In this document: positions 9,834-20,997 of the stretch, piece by piece
Position numbering within the stretch: the first letter of the stretch is position 1
How the letters are laid out: every line of letters starts with the position of its first letter
Assembly: GCA_020740775.1 (NCBI GenBank)
Contig: JAHEWK010000022.1
Coordinates: 62,001-126,000 of the forward strand
Origin: Ilyonectria destructans
Taxonomy: Eukaryota > Ascomycota > Sordariomycetes > Hypocreales > Nectriaceae
Direction: 5' to 3'
Length of the DNA stretch: 64,000 nt
Translations under genes and position numbers: made by a program
Notes under the pieces: model-generated
Database searches by the model: none
Told to the model about the DNA's origin: nothing
The model's input: only the letters and a program-made list of their open reading frames with translations

Positions 9834-11617
9834 CTATACAAACGGCGGCATCCATGGATACGCTTGGATGATGCTGCGTAGCTTAGTGTCGTAACCCAAC
9901 AACCCATCGGGATCGAGATCATCGTAATTCCACAACGTCTCTATCAGCTCCCCAACCATGTTCATGTGTTCTGTTTTGGACCTCTCCCGCGTTCGATGGA
10001 TGATACTGAGTATGATCCGTCGTTGTTCATCTATCCGCGTTTCACCAGCAATGATGAATAACGGCCAAGGCAGATCGCATGTCTTCATTTGGGCAAGGAC
10101 CGTCACCCCTTGTGTCACTAGATTTTGGTGAGTTGCCTCTGTTCCGCAATAACCCCTAACAGAACGGTTGATCCATAGTACTGTTGTGAGACAATGCAGC
10201 ATCGTGACAGCGTGCATCCAAGACGTGGTTCCCGGTACTATGTCTGAATCCAGTGGTTCTAGGATCCTCATCCGAAGCTGACCCTCCAGTTCTAGAAGAT
10301 ATGTTTGCCACGACGGAGGCAATCCTTCTTCTCCCATGAGTGTGTCGAATATCTTTGAGATGGTGTCCAGGATGTTTGGGTCACAGCCTGTCACATCTGC
10401 TTCCTGCAAGAAAACGTACTCAGTGAATGAACTTGATAGGGCTTTGAGTCCACTTACAATACCCTTGCCAAGTCCGGAGCGCCTCCGAAATATAGTAGAG
10501 ATCCTTTTACGGCAGAATGGTTTAGAGCCCTTTCTTGTCCAGTACAATTGGCTGAATAGGAACATTGTCTCGTGATAGATAATCCAGTCAAATATGACCT
10601 CGTAACTTTGCGATAAAGCACTTCGTTCTGCCGAAGACTGGAGAACGTGCTTGGCGCCGCAGAGGTATACTGTCCAAGCTATGGGAGATGACATATGAAG
10701 TGTCTATACCTCAATTAGTAACGGTTCGACCCCAGCGTCTCAGGACAGAGGAGGCTAACTCACTTCATATAGGTAGAGAAGCATACTTGCAGCTAAGTTA
10801 CTTATCACTACCGAGTCTGCGTTGTTTGGGCTTAATGATACCCTAGTCATGGCGATTGCTTTGCTTTTGAATGATATTGCCCTTGCCTCACCCGAAACAT
10901 GCAAGGCCGAAATCGCCAGGAGGCCATTCAGCACTGCGACGGAAGATGGCGACGAATCAGTGAGACCAATTTGCAGAAGTAAATGTGCCAAAGACCCCAG
11001 TGGGTTTAGCAAGAAGCATCCTGCATTTTGCATATCTAAAACTTTAGCATGGCTTGCACATTAGAGTACTTCAGATAACATACAATAATGAAGCAGACTG
11101 GTATCATCCTTGTCTACTAATGACAGAGAGATGGTTTTCGGTATCTGGTTTTGAAGTACTCTTTGTTGCATCATTTCTGCGCGAGAGTGATCAAGATGGT
11201 TAATGTAATGCAGCGAATAGGATCCTGTATTAAGGAGGGGATGCGGTGCTGACATATGCACACTACCTGAGGAGACGGCATTGTTCCAAGCAGCGACATG
11301 CCCTTGCTGCATGTTGATAAAGAATCTCGGGTGAGAAACATTAGGTTGTGATGCATTGCAGGAGCCAGGGGCTGAAAGAGCTCTTCTTCCGCCGCCATCT
11401 CTGGGCCAAGATAGACGAAGGCCGTAACCTTGACATTCTAGTCTCGCCCGTCCACAGTTTGCACATGTTGGAGCTCCGCGATCGCATCGGATCCGCCGAT
11501 CTAAGTGTCAGTAAGCAGTCGTCCGAGATATGATTGTTCCTTGATTTGTCGGTGAGACAGTATACCTCTGCAGGTCCCGCAAGATCTGCCTGTTTTGGGC
11601 TTGCGTAGCTCTTCCAT
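9834..11617 (-). CDS. Zn2Cys6 transcription factor with fungal-specific domain (Fungal_trans_2 type), 518 aa
   Basis: Five exons read leftwards: 11617-11566, 11500-11084, 11035-10764, 10703-10458 and 10403-9834; introns of 65, 48, 60 and 54 bp, phases consistent throughout. The first intron splits the zinc cluster. After splicing the N-terminus has Cys13-X2-Cys16-X6-Cys23-X6-Cys30-X2-Cys33-X6-Cys40, the canonical binuclear cluster, followed by QGYGLRLSW as usual in this class. The rest is helical and ends with a WPLFIIAGETRIDEQRR segment typical of the PF11951 regulators. The 54-bp last intron is a multiple of three without stops, so retention would also be in frame. A nuclear DNA-binding regulator; target genes unknown. 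Neighbours on both sides are repeats, so no cluster is evident. Confidence 0.88.
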
Positions 11618-12604
11618 GCTGTAGCTGTAGCTGCTGATGCTGAGGCCAAGCCAGATGCTGGCATTAGGAATGATTATAATACAGTGTCAGGGTAAGGGCA
11701 CGGAATGGAGTGGCGGAAAGCTTCTACGGGCACCCCGAAGTGGCCATTGTTGAGATGAGCATGTTGAGCTTGATTGAAAGAGAAAAAGACTAGCGCTAAC
11801 AGCGAAAGCTGTTAACAGATGACATCCACATCCCAGCCACAATGGATCGGAATAGTCATTGATCCGTTAAACCATCTCAACCCATTCCCAGATCTACTGC
11901 CTGAGGCACCCAAATATGCATGTAATTAGCAGAATCTAGTAGTACATAAGTGTTGCAAGGCGATCTGAATGATTGGTCCGCGCAGACCCACTATAGGGGC
12001 TCCGCTCCAACGTACTAGACGGCGGCAGACCGCCATTTGCTCTGTTAGAATTCAAGGCTCTTTCATACTATGATTTGTATGCGCTTATAGGGAAATCCGC
12101 GCAGCTCGTGACAATAAGGGACACCCTTGTCCCCCGGTAGCTAGGATCGGATCAGTTCAATAATAGCTCTTGCCCCTGCCTTCTTGACTGTCACGCCCCA
12201 TACTAAGCAGAAATTACTAATCCAAACTAGAGTTGCGCTTCCTTATTAGCCTACTCCGTAGCCTCGCGAATAGTTGCTACCTTCTTGTAACCCACCTATC
12301 ATATCGTATGCCGGGCCCGAAAAGTGGCCCGCAGCCCCCCTCCGCTCCTTAGTCTGCAAACAAGCTGATGGCAGTGCTCCAAGGCCATCCTCGCGGATTC
12401 TTGCCAACGGAACGACGTGAGCCAACCATATTAATTCTAAGCTATACATACTGGGATCATTGGTTGAGGCTAAACCTGGCCGAATGACTCAATCTCGGAC
12501 GGAAGAGAGCATATTTGCGTGACAAAATGTACTTTCGTATCCCTCAAGTCTGGTTTTGTTGGGACACAGAGGCTGTTCAATAACCTGGCCTTTTTATTAA
12601 GGTT
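11618..12604. other. Intergenic stretch
   Basis: About 1 kb upstream of the regulator, expected to hold its promoter. No further gene recognised. Confidence 0.45.
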
Positions 12605-12614
12605 CGTTCTCAAA

Positions 12615-12652
12615 GGCGCCCGCTACATCCGGGTGCGGATGTAGCGGGCGCC
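12615..12652. repeat. Perfect 16-bp inverted repeat with 6-nt loop
   Basis: GGCGCCCGCTACATCC (12615-12630), loop GGGTGC, and the exact reverse complement at 12637-12652. The 7-bp word GTTCTCA occurs on both sides (12606-12612 and 12653-12659). It sits about 360 bp upstream of the NmrA-like gene. Confidence 0.95.
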
Positions 12653-12836
12653 GTTCTCATATTGCCGCTTAGTAAAGATATCCTGCTAGGTGATTGGCGC
12701 GGTGGTGTACGTCCTCGTTAAAGAGGGGTCTCCTTCGACATCCCACTAACCAACAACCACTGCACCCGAAGGCGCATGAACTTGCCAACGTGGCCGATTG
12801 CGGTAACTTCGTCTAAGTCGGCGAAAACAGAACGAA

Positions 12837-12843
12837 TATAAAG
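12837..12843 (+). promoter_or_regulatory. TATA-like box of the NmrA-like gene
   Basis: TATAAAG 166 bp before the start codon, followed by a CT-rich leader (TCTTCTCTCCTCC near 12973-12985) as is common ahead of fungal start codons. Confidence 0.5.
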
Positions 12844-13008
12844 ATCGATTGATCCTGTGTTGTTTTCAAGTGGTTCACAAACTCATCGCACATTATCTCT
12901 TACAAAACTCAGAAGTCGTCAAAAAGTCAGCCTGAAACCCTCGCTCATCCTCCATCATTCGACTATACCACTATCTTCTCTCCTCCAAACCTCTCACAGT
13001 CCAGCATC

Positions 13009-14078
13009 ATGGCCATCATCGCTGTTGCAGGAGGCACTGGCAACCTCGGCCGCACTTTGGTCAAGGCTATCGTCGCTACTGGCAAGCACGAAGTCAAGAT
13101 CCTTGGCAGAAAGGTATGTCTTGGAGGGAAAAACGATGTGTAATTCGTGATTACAGACTAACCCCATCTCAAGGCCAACCCCGATCTCGAGAAGACACTT
13201 GGAGCCACTATCATCCCGGTTGACTACACTGAAATTGCGGCAACGACCAAGGCCCTCGAGGACAACAATGTTCACACGGTTGTCTCCGCCATGGCCATGC
13301 TCGTCTTTGGCGGCATCCCTCCCGAAGTAGAGCTCATCCGCGCCGCTGACGCCTCCAAGACCACCAAGAGATTCATCACCAGCGGCTGGGGCATCGCTCA
13401 CACCGAAGAGTAAGTTTACCTACCCGTAATCAATCGTACTGACATAGCGAAAAGCCAAGCCAGCCAGCTTGTCTCCGTCCCCCACAAGCTCAATGCCGCA
13501 AAGGCTCTGAAGGAGACCAAGGATCTCGAGTACACTGTTGTCCACAACGGCATGTTACTCGACTACTGGACCACCAAGCCTTCAGAAATGTCGCCCTTCA
13601 GTCTTGTCGTCGACGCGGCACACAAGGTTGCGGCCATCCCGGGCGATGGAAACACGCCCGTCGCCTTCACTCACACCTCTGACGTCGCCGAGTACGTTAC
13701 CGCCCTCCTAGATGCCGAGGAGTGGGACGCCGACTCGACTATTGTTGGCGACAAGGTGACCTGGAACGAATTTGTGAAGCTGGCTGAGGCCGCCCACGGT
13801 AAGTCGTTTATCACCCCGCAGTGTGGATCTCTGCTAACATTGTGTCAGGCGCCAAATTCGACGTGAGATACGACAGCCTGGAGGACCTCAAGAACGGCAA
13901 GGTCACGGAGCTGCCGAGTCAGGTTGCCGCGTACCAATTTGTTCCGAAGGAGATTTTCCAAGGATTTTGCATCACCTTTGGTCAGTGGTTCGCCTCTGGT
14001 GTTTTCGACCTGACTCCCTCGAAGGTCCTGCCTGGTCTCAAGCCCTTGACCGTCAAGGAGGCTCTGGAGTACAAGTGA
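13009..14078 (+). CDS. NmrA-like / isoflavone-reductase-type NAD(P)-binding protein, 301 aa
   Basis: Four exons: 13009-13113, 13174-13409, 13464-13798 and 13849-14078. The third exon could instead start at 13455, adding three residues in frame. The N-terminus is a Rossmann dinucleotide-binding start (IIAVAGGTGNLGR, GGTGNLG at residues 8-14). FITSGWGIAHTEE and KLNAAKALKETKDLEYTVV follow, matching the atypical short-chain dehydrogenases of the NmrA/isoflavone reductase/phenylcoumaran group, whose usual length is about 300 residues. Members either reduce phenolic or isoflavone-like substrates with NADPH or sense the NADP state. The substrate cannot be read from sequence. All junctions keep frame and conserved segments are intact, so the gene looks functional. 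Confidence 0.9.
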
Positions 14079-14389
14079 TCCTGTAACGCGACTTTAATAG
14101 GTAGATAATAATACGCATGTTTAATTCTTTTCAACAGCAAGGTGAACCGTGTAAGGGTACACTATCATGTAGTCAATGCAGGAGTGAATCGAACAGCAAA
14201 GACATACATCACAGTTAAGTACGTTGAGGAGGAGAGACACAGTGTCATAATGTAGAGGGCTTGGTGTTACACACACACAAGTTTATTACGCCTGGTGGTC
14301 TAGAGCCAATAAGACACTATTTGCTATTGTACATAGTCGCTTCCTGTAGTTTGTCCAAATCTCCCAAAGCCCATATATACCACCCAGGG

Positions 14390-14569
14390 ATGGATATCGA
14401 ACATGCTCGTGATGAAATTACACGAGCATTGCTAGAGAAGAGGGGTTTTCTAGCGTCAGGGCAAGATTTTGGTGCAGAGAAGCCGGAATGGTTCCGTATC
14501 GTCTTCGCTCATAAAGATGACTATTTGCAAGAAGTATTAGATAGGATAGTTGCGGCGCTTGGGACATAA
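14390..14569 (+). pseudogene. PLP aminotransferase (class I/II, ACC-synthase-like) C-terminal fragment
   Basis: A 59-residue frame reads EITRALLEKRGFLASGQDF, EKPEWFRIVFAH and YLQEVLDRIVAAL and then stops. This matches the extreme C-terminus of class I/II aminotransferases, where WFRIVFAH contains the Arg that binds the substrate carboxylate. The large domain with the Schiff-base lysine is absent upstream. A remnant of a deleted gene. Confidence 0.65.
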
Positions 14570-15113
14570 TTATTGCCGCAATGGCTCCATTCAATTGAAA
14601 GTAGTGACGCTCCTGACTTGTCATCTGAAAACTTCGAGGCTCTGACCAACGTTTCTTTGTTTGGCGTGACTTGCGATCGAGCGATGCCCCTATCAGCCTG
14701 AAGTTGTATGTCTGCTTCAACTTTCCGACTCGAGAGGGCACCTATATTACTCTCCAGATAGTCAATAAGAACCATGGGAGAGTCGTTATTTCGGCCGGCG
14801 TATCTTTGAGAATGTCCTGTATAGATGTGAATCCCTTCCCGGCGGTGAAGCTCTATGGAGCAAGTCTGCCTTTTGCAAGGCCTCGTGTCCTAATGCAGCT
14901 CTCTATCGCGGCAACCAGAACCGATGGGGAGCTTGCCTTGCAGGTAGCTTTTCAGCAGTTGCGCACAATGACATGCCTGTCTGCTCGGTCGGAGATAGCA
15001 TCGTTACTAACCTTTGGAGATGCCAAACGGACCGTTTACTGGATCGCATGAGGCGCCGGTCTGACTCAATGACCGCTTTACGCCAACACTACTGCTCCGA
15101 CCTATTTGTGGAG
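14570..15113. other. Unassigned stretch before the MITE-like element
   Basis: Open frame 14671-15051 on the plus strand has no recognisable motif. Nothing else supported. Confidence 0.3.
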
Positions 15114-15712
15114 GGCAATTGATAGGGACGCATCACGAATTGATAGGGGCGCGTCCGCCTTAGGGGCGCGCCAGCTTTTATAACATCTGATTGGGCCAAA
15201 TTTTCCAGACCCATAAATACTTCCCCGTGAAGGCGGTGAAGCCAGCTCTCTTAACAAGCCCAGTACTTCCCAGCCCAGAACTTCCCAGCCCAGAAGCAAC
15301 TACGCCAGGCCAATCCTCTCTGGAACAGGTCGCGTTCAGGTGTCAACTCAGTATTATTTTACGATATAGAATCAGAACGATTCCATTAAGAGCAGCTATC
15401 TACGTCTCTTTCTCTTACCGTGATTGAAGGAAGAATCTCGTCGTCGCTACCGGTATTTCTTGAATTGCTCTCTGAGCTAAAAGGTGACTCAGACTGGAGC
15501 ATGACGAAAGACCTAATGGTTGATGGTTGAGAGACTGATGGTGGATCATCCGCTCATTTAGATTGAGAGCCAAGCTCGAGGTACTTCGGGAGCGTCGGCA
15601 GAATTCTGCCTGCACTAACAAAAAAGTGGCTGACGAATCAGAGGCTGCAAACCTGGCGCGTCCCTAGGCGGATGCGCCCCTATCAATTCGTGATGCGTCC
15701 CTATCAATTGCC
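15114..15712. mobile_element. Non-autonomous (MITE-like) element with about 60-bp inverted ends
   Basis: The ends 15114-15173 and about 15655-15712 are inverted copies with about three differences; both begin GGCAATTGATAGGGACGCAT. Within each end the word AATTGATAGGG occurs twice. Total length 599 bp, too short for a transposase. Inside is a duplicated CCCAGCCCAGAA-type stretch near 15270-15297. On the minus strand from 15502 a short start (MLQSESPFSSESNS, then GSDDEI) ends at a GTAAGA donor, possibly the remains of the first exon of a transposase. No flanking duplication was found, so the superfamily stays open. Confidence 0.75.
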
Positions 15713-17474
15713 GTACCGGACGGGCTAGGGGTACACTTGGAGAGACGGCGAAGAATCTTAGAGCGACCGTGTGGAGAATAGCCCCTTAGCCAAATCGGGA
15801 TTTTGTGCCGGGGTATGCCACCGCTTGCCAATCAGGGCTAGCAGATGGCCTCATCGCCTTCCATTTTCAGCGAGCTAGTGACTCACCGCCTTCCATTTAA
15901 TACACGGATCTAGAAGATGTCATGCGTTTAATTTCGGCTGTCCACACATGAGTTCAATTGAAGCTATCTTCCATCGCCTTGCACAGCGTCCTTCTCATGA
16001 ATTTCTGCACTAAGAACTGTTCTTACCCTCTTTCTCGTTATGAAAAGCCACAGAAGACATCAAGGTTGCATTGATGCACACTCGTTGAGGGCATCCGGTG
16101 TCTCCATCGAATCTCGAGCCTCGTTGTTGGAGAATCGCGCATGACGAAACGACGTCATCCCTCCCACACATTCGCCGATGTATACAGAGTTACAATATGA
16201 AACGGGTTTTGGCCACAGATAGCGTCGGATTGTCCTCATTATCACAAATGATCGATGCCCGAATTAGATGAGGCAAGAAGCTTCGGCAAAGTCAACTTTG
16301 ACTTTGGGTCGCCTAGTCACACATCTCCTGGGCGATCTTCATTAGCGAAAATGGTCACTTCTGGTATAGCGTAGCCGAGGAGCGTAAACTGTAAGCTGGG
16401 CTATATGCATGTGGAATCTTTCAACGCTGTGTTGGATTTCGTATCTATGGCTATGGAGTCAGCTCTCCCTCCTTCGCTGGCTACTTCCGGAATTAGACTA
16501 GTGGGATACAAGACACCATGCGTTAAGTATCCCCTGTAGACGTTGTGTTACTGCCACATCATCAAACGGGTTAGGTCTTCCGGCTCTGTCGTCTAGGGTG
16601 GTATAATCTGTAACAGCATTGTACCGGCATCGAATCGGGAGACACTCTTCTCGCCGCCGCAGAAGGGCTTAAGGTCACCTGATGGCTCCATTCCGAGTCT
16701 GCCTCATCGCCTCAGAGTTCTCTCCCCTGTGCTGTCTTGCAGATCAACAATTGCAAGAACAGCTATCATTTTTGGTAGAGTATTTGTTTGTTAGACGTAA
16801 CAATGCCGAGCACAAGCACCCCATTCAGAGAGTTAAAGTGGAGAAGCATGGGAGACAGGACTCGCTACACGGGGGACTTTTAATCGTTACTGTCTGTGAC
16901 TTCTATTTGAAACTGGAATGATTGAAAAGACATGGCGACCACCGGTGAAGATGAGTTGACGGTGAAGAAGCCATGGAAAGAAGATGCAGAACAAAATATT
17001 TGATGGTTGGCCGAGGTTCGGCTGCAATGACTCTTCCAGGTCTTCACGCCGAAGAGTGAAATGGTTCCAACATTGTGACAATCGTAATCTTAAATTACTA
17101 TCAAGTAGCCATGGCCCAAGTTCAATTCCGTTTTCGGGGTTGTTGATTTGTCGCACTTGTCTAGCATCACTTCTCCCACGTGTGCACACCGGTCACGTAA
17201 GGTTGTGTGGGGTTGCTTGTCATCGACAAGGCGCAGGATGTAAGGATTCTCTTACAGTCGGTGCTTAGTATCGTTGCTAGTTCCAATTGAATGCGTAATA
17301 GATTGTGCGTGATACGTGGATGCCTCACTAGTGTCGGCAGATTCCATATGATCTCAATCGACCTCCCGGTTTGATCCCGGTGGTCTCGGCCCGGTGTGCC
17401 ATGTATCTGCCATGCCCTGGCGATTGTCTCGCAAGACTCACCACGTAGCCGACGGAAAGCGGCCAACCAGAGAC
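15713..17474. other. Intergenic stretch
   Basis: About 1.8 kb with only short, unconvincing frames on both strands. The right end should contain the promoter of the FMN protein gene. Confidence 0.4.
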
Positions 17475-17482
17475 TATTTAAG
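17475..17482 (+). promoter_or_regulatory. TATA-like box of the PaiB-type gene
   Basis: TATTTAAG lies 93 bp before the start codon, a usual distance for a fungal TATA box plus a short leader. Confidence 0.45.
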
Positions 17483-17574
17483 CAAGTTCCCCTGTCAGGC
17501 AACATTTCATCTCATCCACTAGAACACAAGCGACGAAATTTGGACCACTCAAGATCTCAACTCTTTCACCAACC

Positions 17575-18333
17575 ATGTACATCCGAGCCGTCCATGCCGA
17601 GGCAGATCTCCGAGTCCTCAGGAGGCTGATCCATGACAACCCATTGGGAATGTTGACTACTGGCATTCGGTCGGAAAAGTTCCCATTCCTTCAGACCAGT
17701 CATATCCCATTCGTCCTAGACGTCGAAGATGAGTCTAGTGAGACCGAACTTGGCTGCTTGCGAGGTCACCTTGCAAGGCAGAACCCGCAGAGCAAGGCCA
17801 TGATCGAATACCTTGAGTCAAAGCCCGAACTCAACGCCGTCCTCGAAGAAGAAGTTCTTGTACTCTTCAACCAAGCCGCACATCACTACGTCACACCAAA
17901 GTTCTACACCGAGACAAAGCCCACTTCCGGAAAGGTGGTTCCTACCTGGAATTACGCAGCAGCTCAAGCATATGGCAAAGCTCGGGTCTTCTTCAAAGCT
18001 TCCTCAGAGGAAACATCAGCATTCCTTACAAGTCAGATGGCCGACTTGACTCACCACAATGAAACGACGACCATGGGGTACACCGAAGAGAATCGACCGA
18101 CACCATGGAAGGTTACAGATGCGCCGGATAAATACATCGAACTGCTTAAGAAGGCCATCATTGGCATTGAAATCAAGATTACGAGACTAGAGGGAAAATT
18201 CAAGATGAGCCAGGAGATGAGCAAGGGAGATCGGGATGGTGTAGCCGAAGGCTTCGCGCGCCTCGAGTCAGATGCGGCGAAGGAGGTGTCGCAGATGGTC
18301 AAAGTCCGTAGCGATGAGAAGTCTAGATCATAG
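17575..18333 (+). CDS. PaiB-type FMN-binding protein (FMN_bind_2 family), 252 aa
   Basis: Intronless frame starting MYIRAVHAEADLRVLRRLI, the signature beginning of PaiB-type proteins, followed by NPLGMLTTG, FLQTSHIPFVLD, GHLARQNPQ, VLVLFNQAAHHYVTPKFY and PTWNYAAAQAYG, all hallmarks of the split-barrel flavin fold (PF04299). Length fits the family (200-250 residues). Bacterial PaiB is a negative regulator; fungal members are usually annotated as transcriptional regulators, but the fold also binds FMN or haem and an enzymatic role is possible. No zinc cluster or nuclear localisation signal is obvious. The frame is intact and has its own TATA box. Neighbours do not suggest a pathway. Confidence 0.9.
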   Translation: MYIRAVHAEADLRVLRRLIHDNPLGMLTTGIRSEKFPFLQTSHIPFVLDVEDESSETELGCLRGHLARQNPQSKAMIEYLESKPELNAVLEEEVLVLFNQAAHHYVTPKFYTETKPTSGKVVPTWNYAAAQAYGKARVFFKASSEETSAFLTSQMADLTHHNETTTMGYTEENRPTPWKVTDAPDKYIELLKKAIIGIEIKITRLEGKFKMSQEMSKGDRDGVAEGFARLESDAAKEVSQMVKVRSDEKSRS

Positions 18334-18996
18334 TTCGACTCATGTCGCTGGAGCAATTGAGTGTCTCTCAACAACTAGAGATGAATACGATGCAGTTTTT
18401 TTTATATCCAAAGAGAGAGACATGGGACCATGGTCAATGTGATTAAAGAAATTGATGAGTCAAGTTTCCTCCTCCCGGCATGCGACCTCTGATGCGTGAT
18501 ACTAGGCTCACTTTCAATGGCAGTGGAGATGAGATCTCCGTGGGCTCTAAGGGCCAGCACCCAAAGTCGGAGTACCAGAGTCAGACTAACATACTCCGTT
18601 GATCCCAAAATGCTACCTCGGCATGGCGTGATGCCGGGTCTAGAATTGCACTATGACAAATCTGGTATGCGCCAGCGAGCTGTGGCAATGGCCGCCGAGA
18701 GGCCCACATCTCACCTGGAGTTCCACTCAAACCCAGGAGAGCCATGACGCTGAGCTTTGCTGCCGAGACAATCAAAAGATTAACTTATCTGTTCTAAGTC
18801 GGGGAGAGTTCCGTATCTCCCTGGAGCGCAGGAAAGTTACGTAATGGTTGTTGCTTTTTTTAACTATGGCAAAAGGGAATGTACGCTCGGTTACAAAGCC
18901 CCCCTATGGATGAGGAATCATTATTGCTGCGTTTGTTGTCGAGTCAACTCCACCATTGTTAGTTATATCCACCTGATCACTGGCTGAGATGAAGTG
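18334..18996. other. Intergenic stretch
   Basis: Spacer between the FMN protein and MFS genes; no coding signal recognised. Confidence 0.45.
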
Positions 18997-19003
18997 TATA
19001 AAG
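18997..19003 (+). promoter_or_regulatory. TATA-like box of the MFS gene
   Basis: TATAAAG 86 bp before the ATG at 19083. Confidence 0.55.
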
Positions 19004-19082
19004 ATGTATTCACTCAGACCCTTAGATATCATCATCAACGAAAATCTCTTGAAGGGTATCGACCGAAAGACTACCATCTATC

Positions 19083-20584
19083 ATGGAATCTATTAAGATG
19101 GACGAAAAATTTGCAACTACGTTGGTGCCGGAAGATATGAACCCAAACCCGAAGCCACAAGCAGAATCGCCACCTCCTGACGCTGAGAATGAAGAGGAAT
19201 CGCTTGATGAGCACGATGGTGGCTACGGTTGGGTTTGCGTTGTTGCCCAGCTACTAATCACCGCAAACACGTGGGGTGTCAATGGCGTAAGTTGACTCTG
19301 CCCGCCAGGAATCGCATGAACTATTGTGACTTAACTGTGAATAGTCCTTCGGTGTCTACCTTGACCACTACCTTTCAACCAATGCTTTCCAAGGAACGTC
19401 GCAAGTGGCATATGCCTTCGTCGGCGGGCTGTCAATATCTCAGATGACGCTGGTGGCGCCGCTCGTCACACACGCAACGAAACGGTTCGGACTCAAACCT
19501 ACCTTGGTATTTGGCCTTGTACTTGAAACAGGAGCCTTGATTGCAGCGAGTTATGCGACAGAACTGTGGCATCTGTGTCTCACCCAGGGTTTCCTCTTCG
19601 GTTGGGGCTCCAGCTTTCTGTATGTTGGCACTTATGGGATCATCCCCCAGTGGTTCAATCGAAGAATCGGTGTCGCCACCGGTATTGCATCGGCTGGCAG
19701 CGGCCTCGGAGGGCTAATCCATACCCTGGGAAGTCAAGCCATGATATCTAGGCTCGGACTCTCTTGGTCCTTCCGCATCACGGCAATTTGCACAGGGGTT
19801 GCTCATGTTATCTGCACGATCCTGATACGGGACAGAAACAAACATGTGAAGCCACAGCAGCACTACTTCGACGCCAGCCTCTTGAAAAGCATGGATTTTC
19901 TCCTAATTCTTTTCTGGACCCTATTCAGTGCAACCGGTTATACCATCGTACTCTTTTCTCTCCCAAACAATGCCATCGAAATTGGCGCAACGTTTCACCA
20001 AGCCTCGATTGTTGGAGCCATGGTCAATCTGGGAATGGCAATAGGCCGACCGCTTGTTGGATACTTCAGCGATCACGTCGGAAAGGTCAACATGAGTCTC
20101 ATCGGAACTATTCTCGCAAGCATCTTTTGCCTTGCTCTTTGGACATCTGCAAACAAAATGTCCACTCTGTTTGCATTTGCCATCCTTGGGGGCATGGTTC
20201 TTGGCACATTTTGGGCGGTAAGTGGATATACTTTCGCAAAAATGCATCATCAGCGGCTAACAAGCGTGTAAACAGACCATGGGCTCCGTGCTGGTTGCCA
20301 CCTTTGGCATTAAACGACTGCCCTCTACTCTCTCTGTCGCTTGGACGTTGATATCTTTTCCCACAGCATGTAAGTTTTCCAGGCGAAAGTGTCAATGATT
20401 GCTACCAAAAAGCTGATATCAACATATAACAGTTGCGGAAGCCATTGCCTTAGGGTTGCGAAGACCACATGCCCCAGTCTACCACAATGTGCAAATATTC
20501 GCGGGGTTCATGTTCTTGGGTGGTTTTGTTTGCTTAGCACTACTACTTTTTTTGCCACACATTCGACGTGAAGCCACACAATAA
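19083..20584 (+). CDS. MFS transporter, monocarboxylate-transporter-like, 440 aa
   Basis: Four exons: 19083-19286, 19345-20217, 20276-20369 and 20433-20584, all phases consistent. An acidic N-tail (AENEEESLDEHDGGYGWVCV) precedes the first helix; the DGGYGW motif is typical of the MCT-like (SLC16-type) fungal MFS proteins. About twelve hydrophobic helices follow, including WHLCLTQGFLFGWGSSFLY, the RRIGVATGIASAGSGLGGL motif after helix 4, and GRPLVGYFSDHVGKVN, the motif-A equivalent in the second half. The protein should sit in a membrane and carry a small organic acid or related metabolite; the substrate is unknown. The gene looks complete. A second fragment of this family lies at 7316. Confidence 0.9.
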
Positions 20585-20997
20585 AGAACACTCTAGATCG
20601 ATGGTTTGTATCAAAGCACATCGCGACTTTCCCCGAGGCTATGGCTCTGTAGGGTTGTGAGAAGTGGGCAACCGCCAAGGCGATGATGCTCTTCCAATCT
20701 CGCTCAATAGGTATTGGGAGATCAAAAATACAAATTGCTCAACTACTAAACTTGACATCAAGATTCTTGAAATTTTGCTATCTTTACTCTCTGAGCCAAC
20801 TTCTGTGTTGATAACGTTGTGAAATCTTGGTCCCGAGATAAAAAGTTCTCCATGCCGTGTTTCACCCTTCACCTTCTCAATAAGATCCTCCCATCTACAT
20901 CATTTCTTTCTTCATTATTACGGGGTTATCCGTGATAATAAGGTTGATAAATGATTTATTCTAAACTTAGTAAGGCGCGCGCAATGGCTGGGCTTAA
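20585..20997. other. Spacer between convergent genes
   Basis: About 0.4 kb between the 3' ends of the MFS and MOSC genes. No gene. Confidence 0.5.

Noticed and set aside
12615..12652. Hairpin as a transcription terminator
   Set aside because: Intrinsic hairpin terminators are bacterial; the window is eukaryotic and no U-run follows.
18496..18844. Short plus-strand frames before the MFS gene
   Set aside because: No similarity, no splice logic; treated as spacer.
19764..20351. 195-codon frame overlapping the MFS gene in another frame
   Set aside because: Shadow of the transporter exon; its conceptual product is His/Cys/Trp-rich and unlike any protein.
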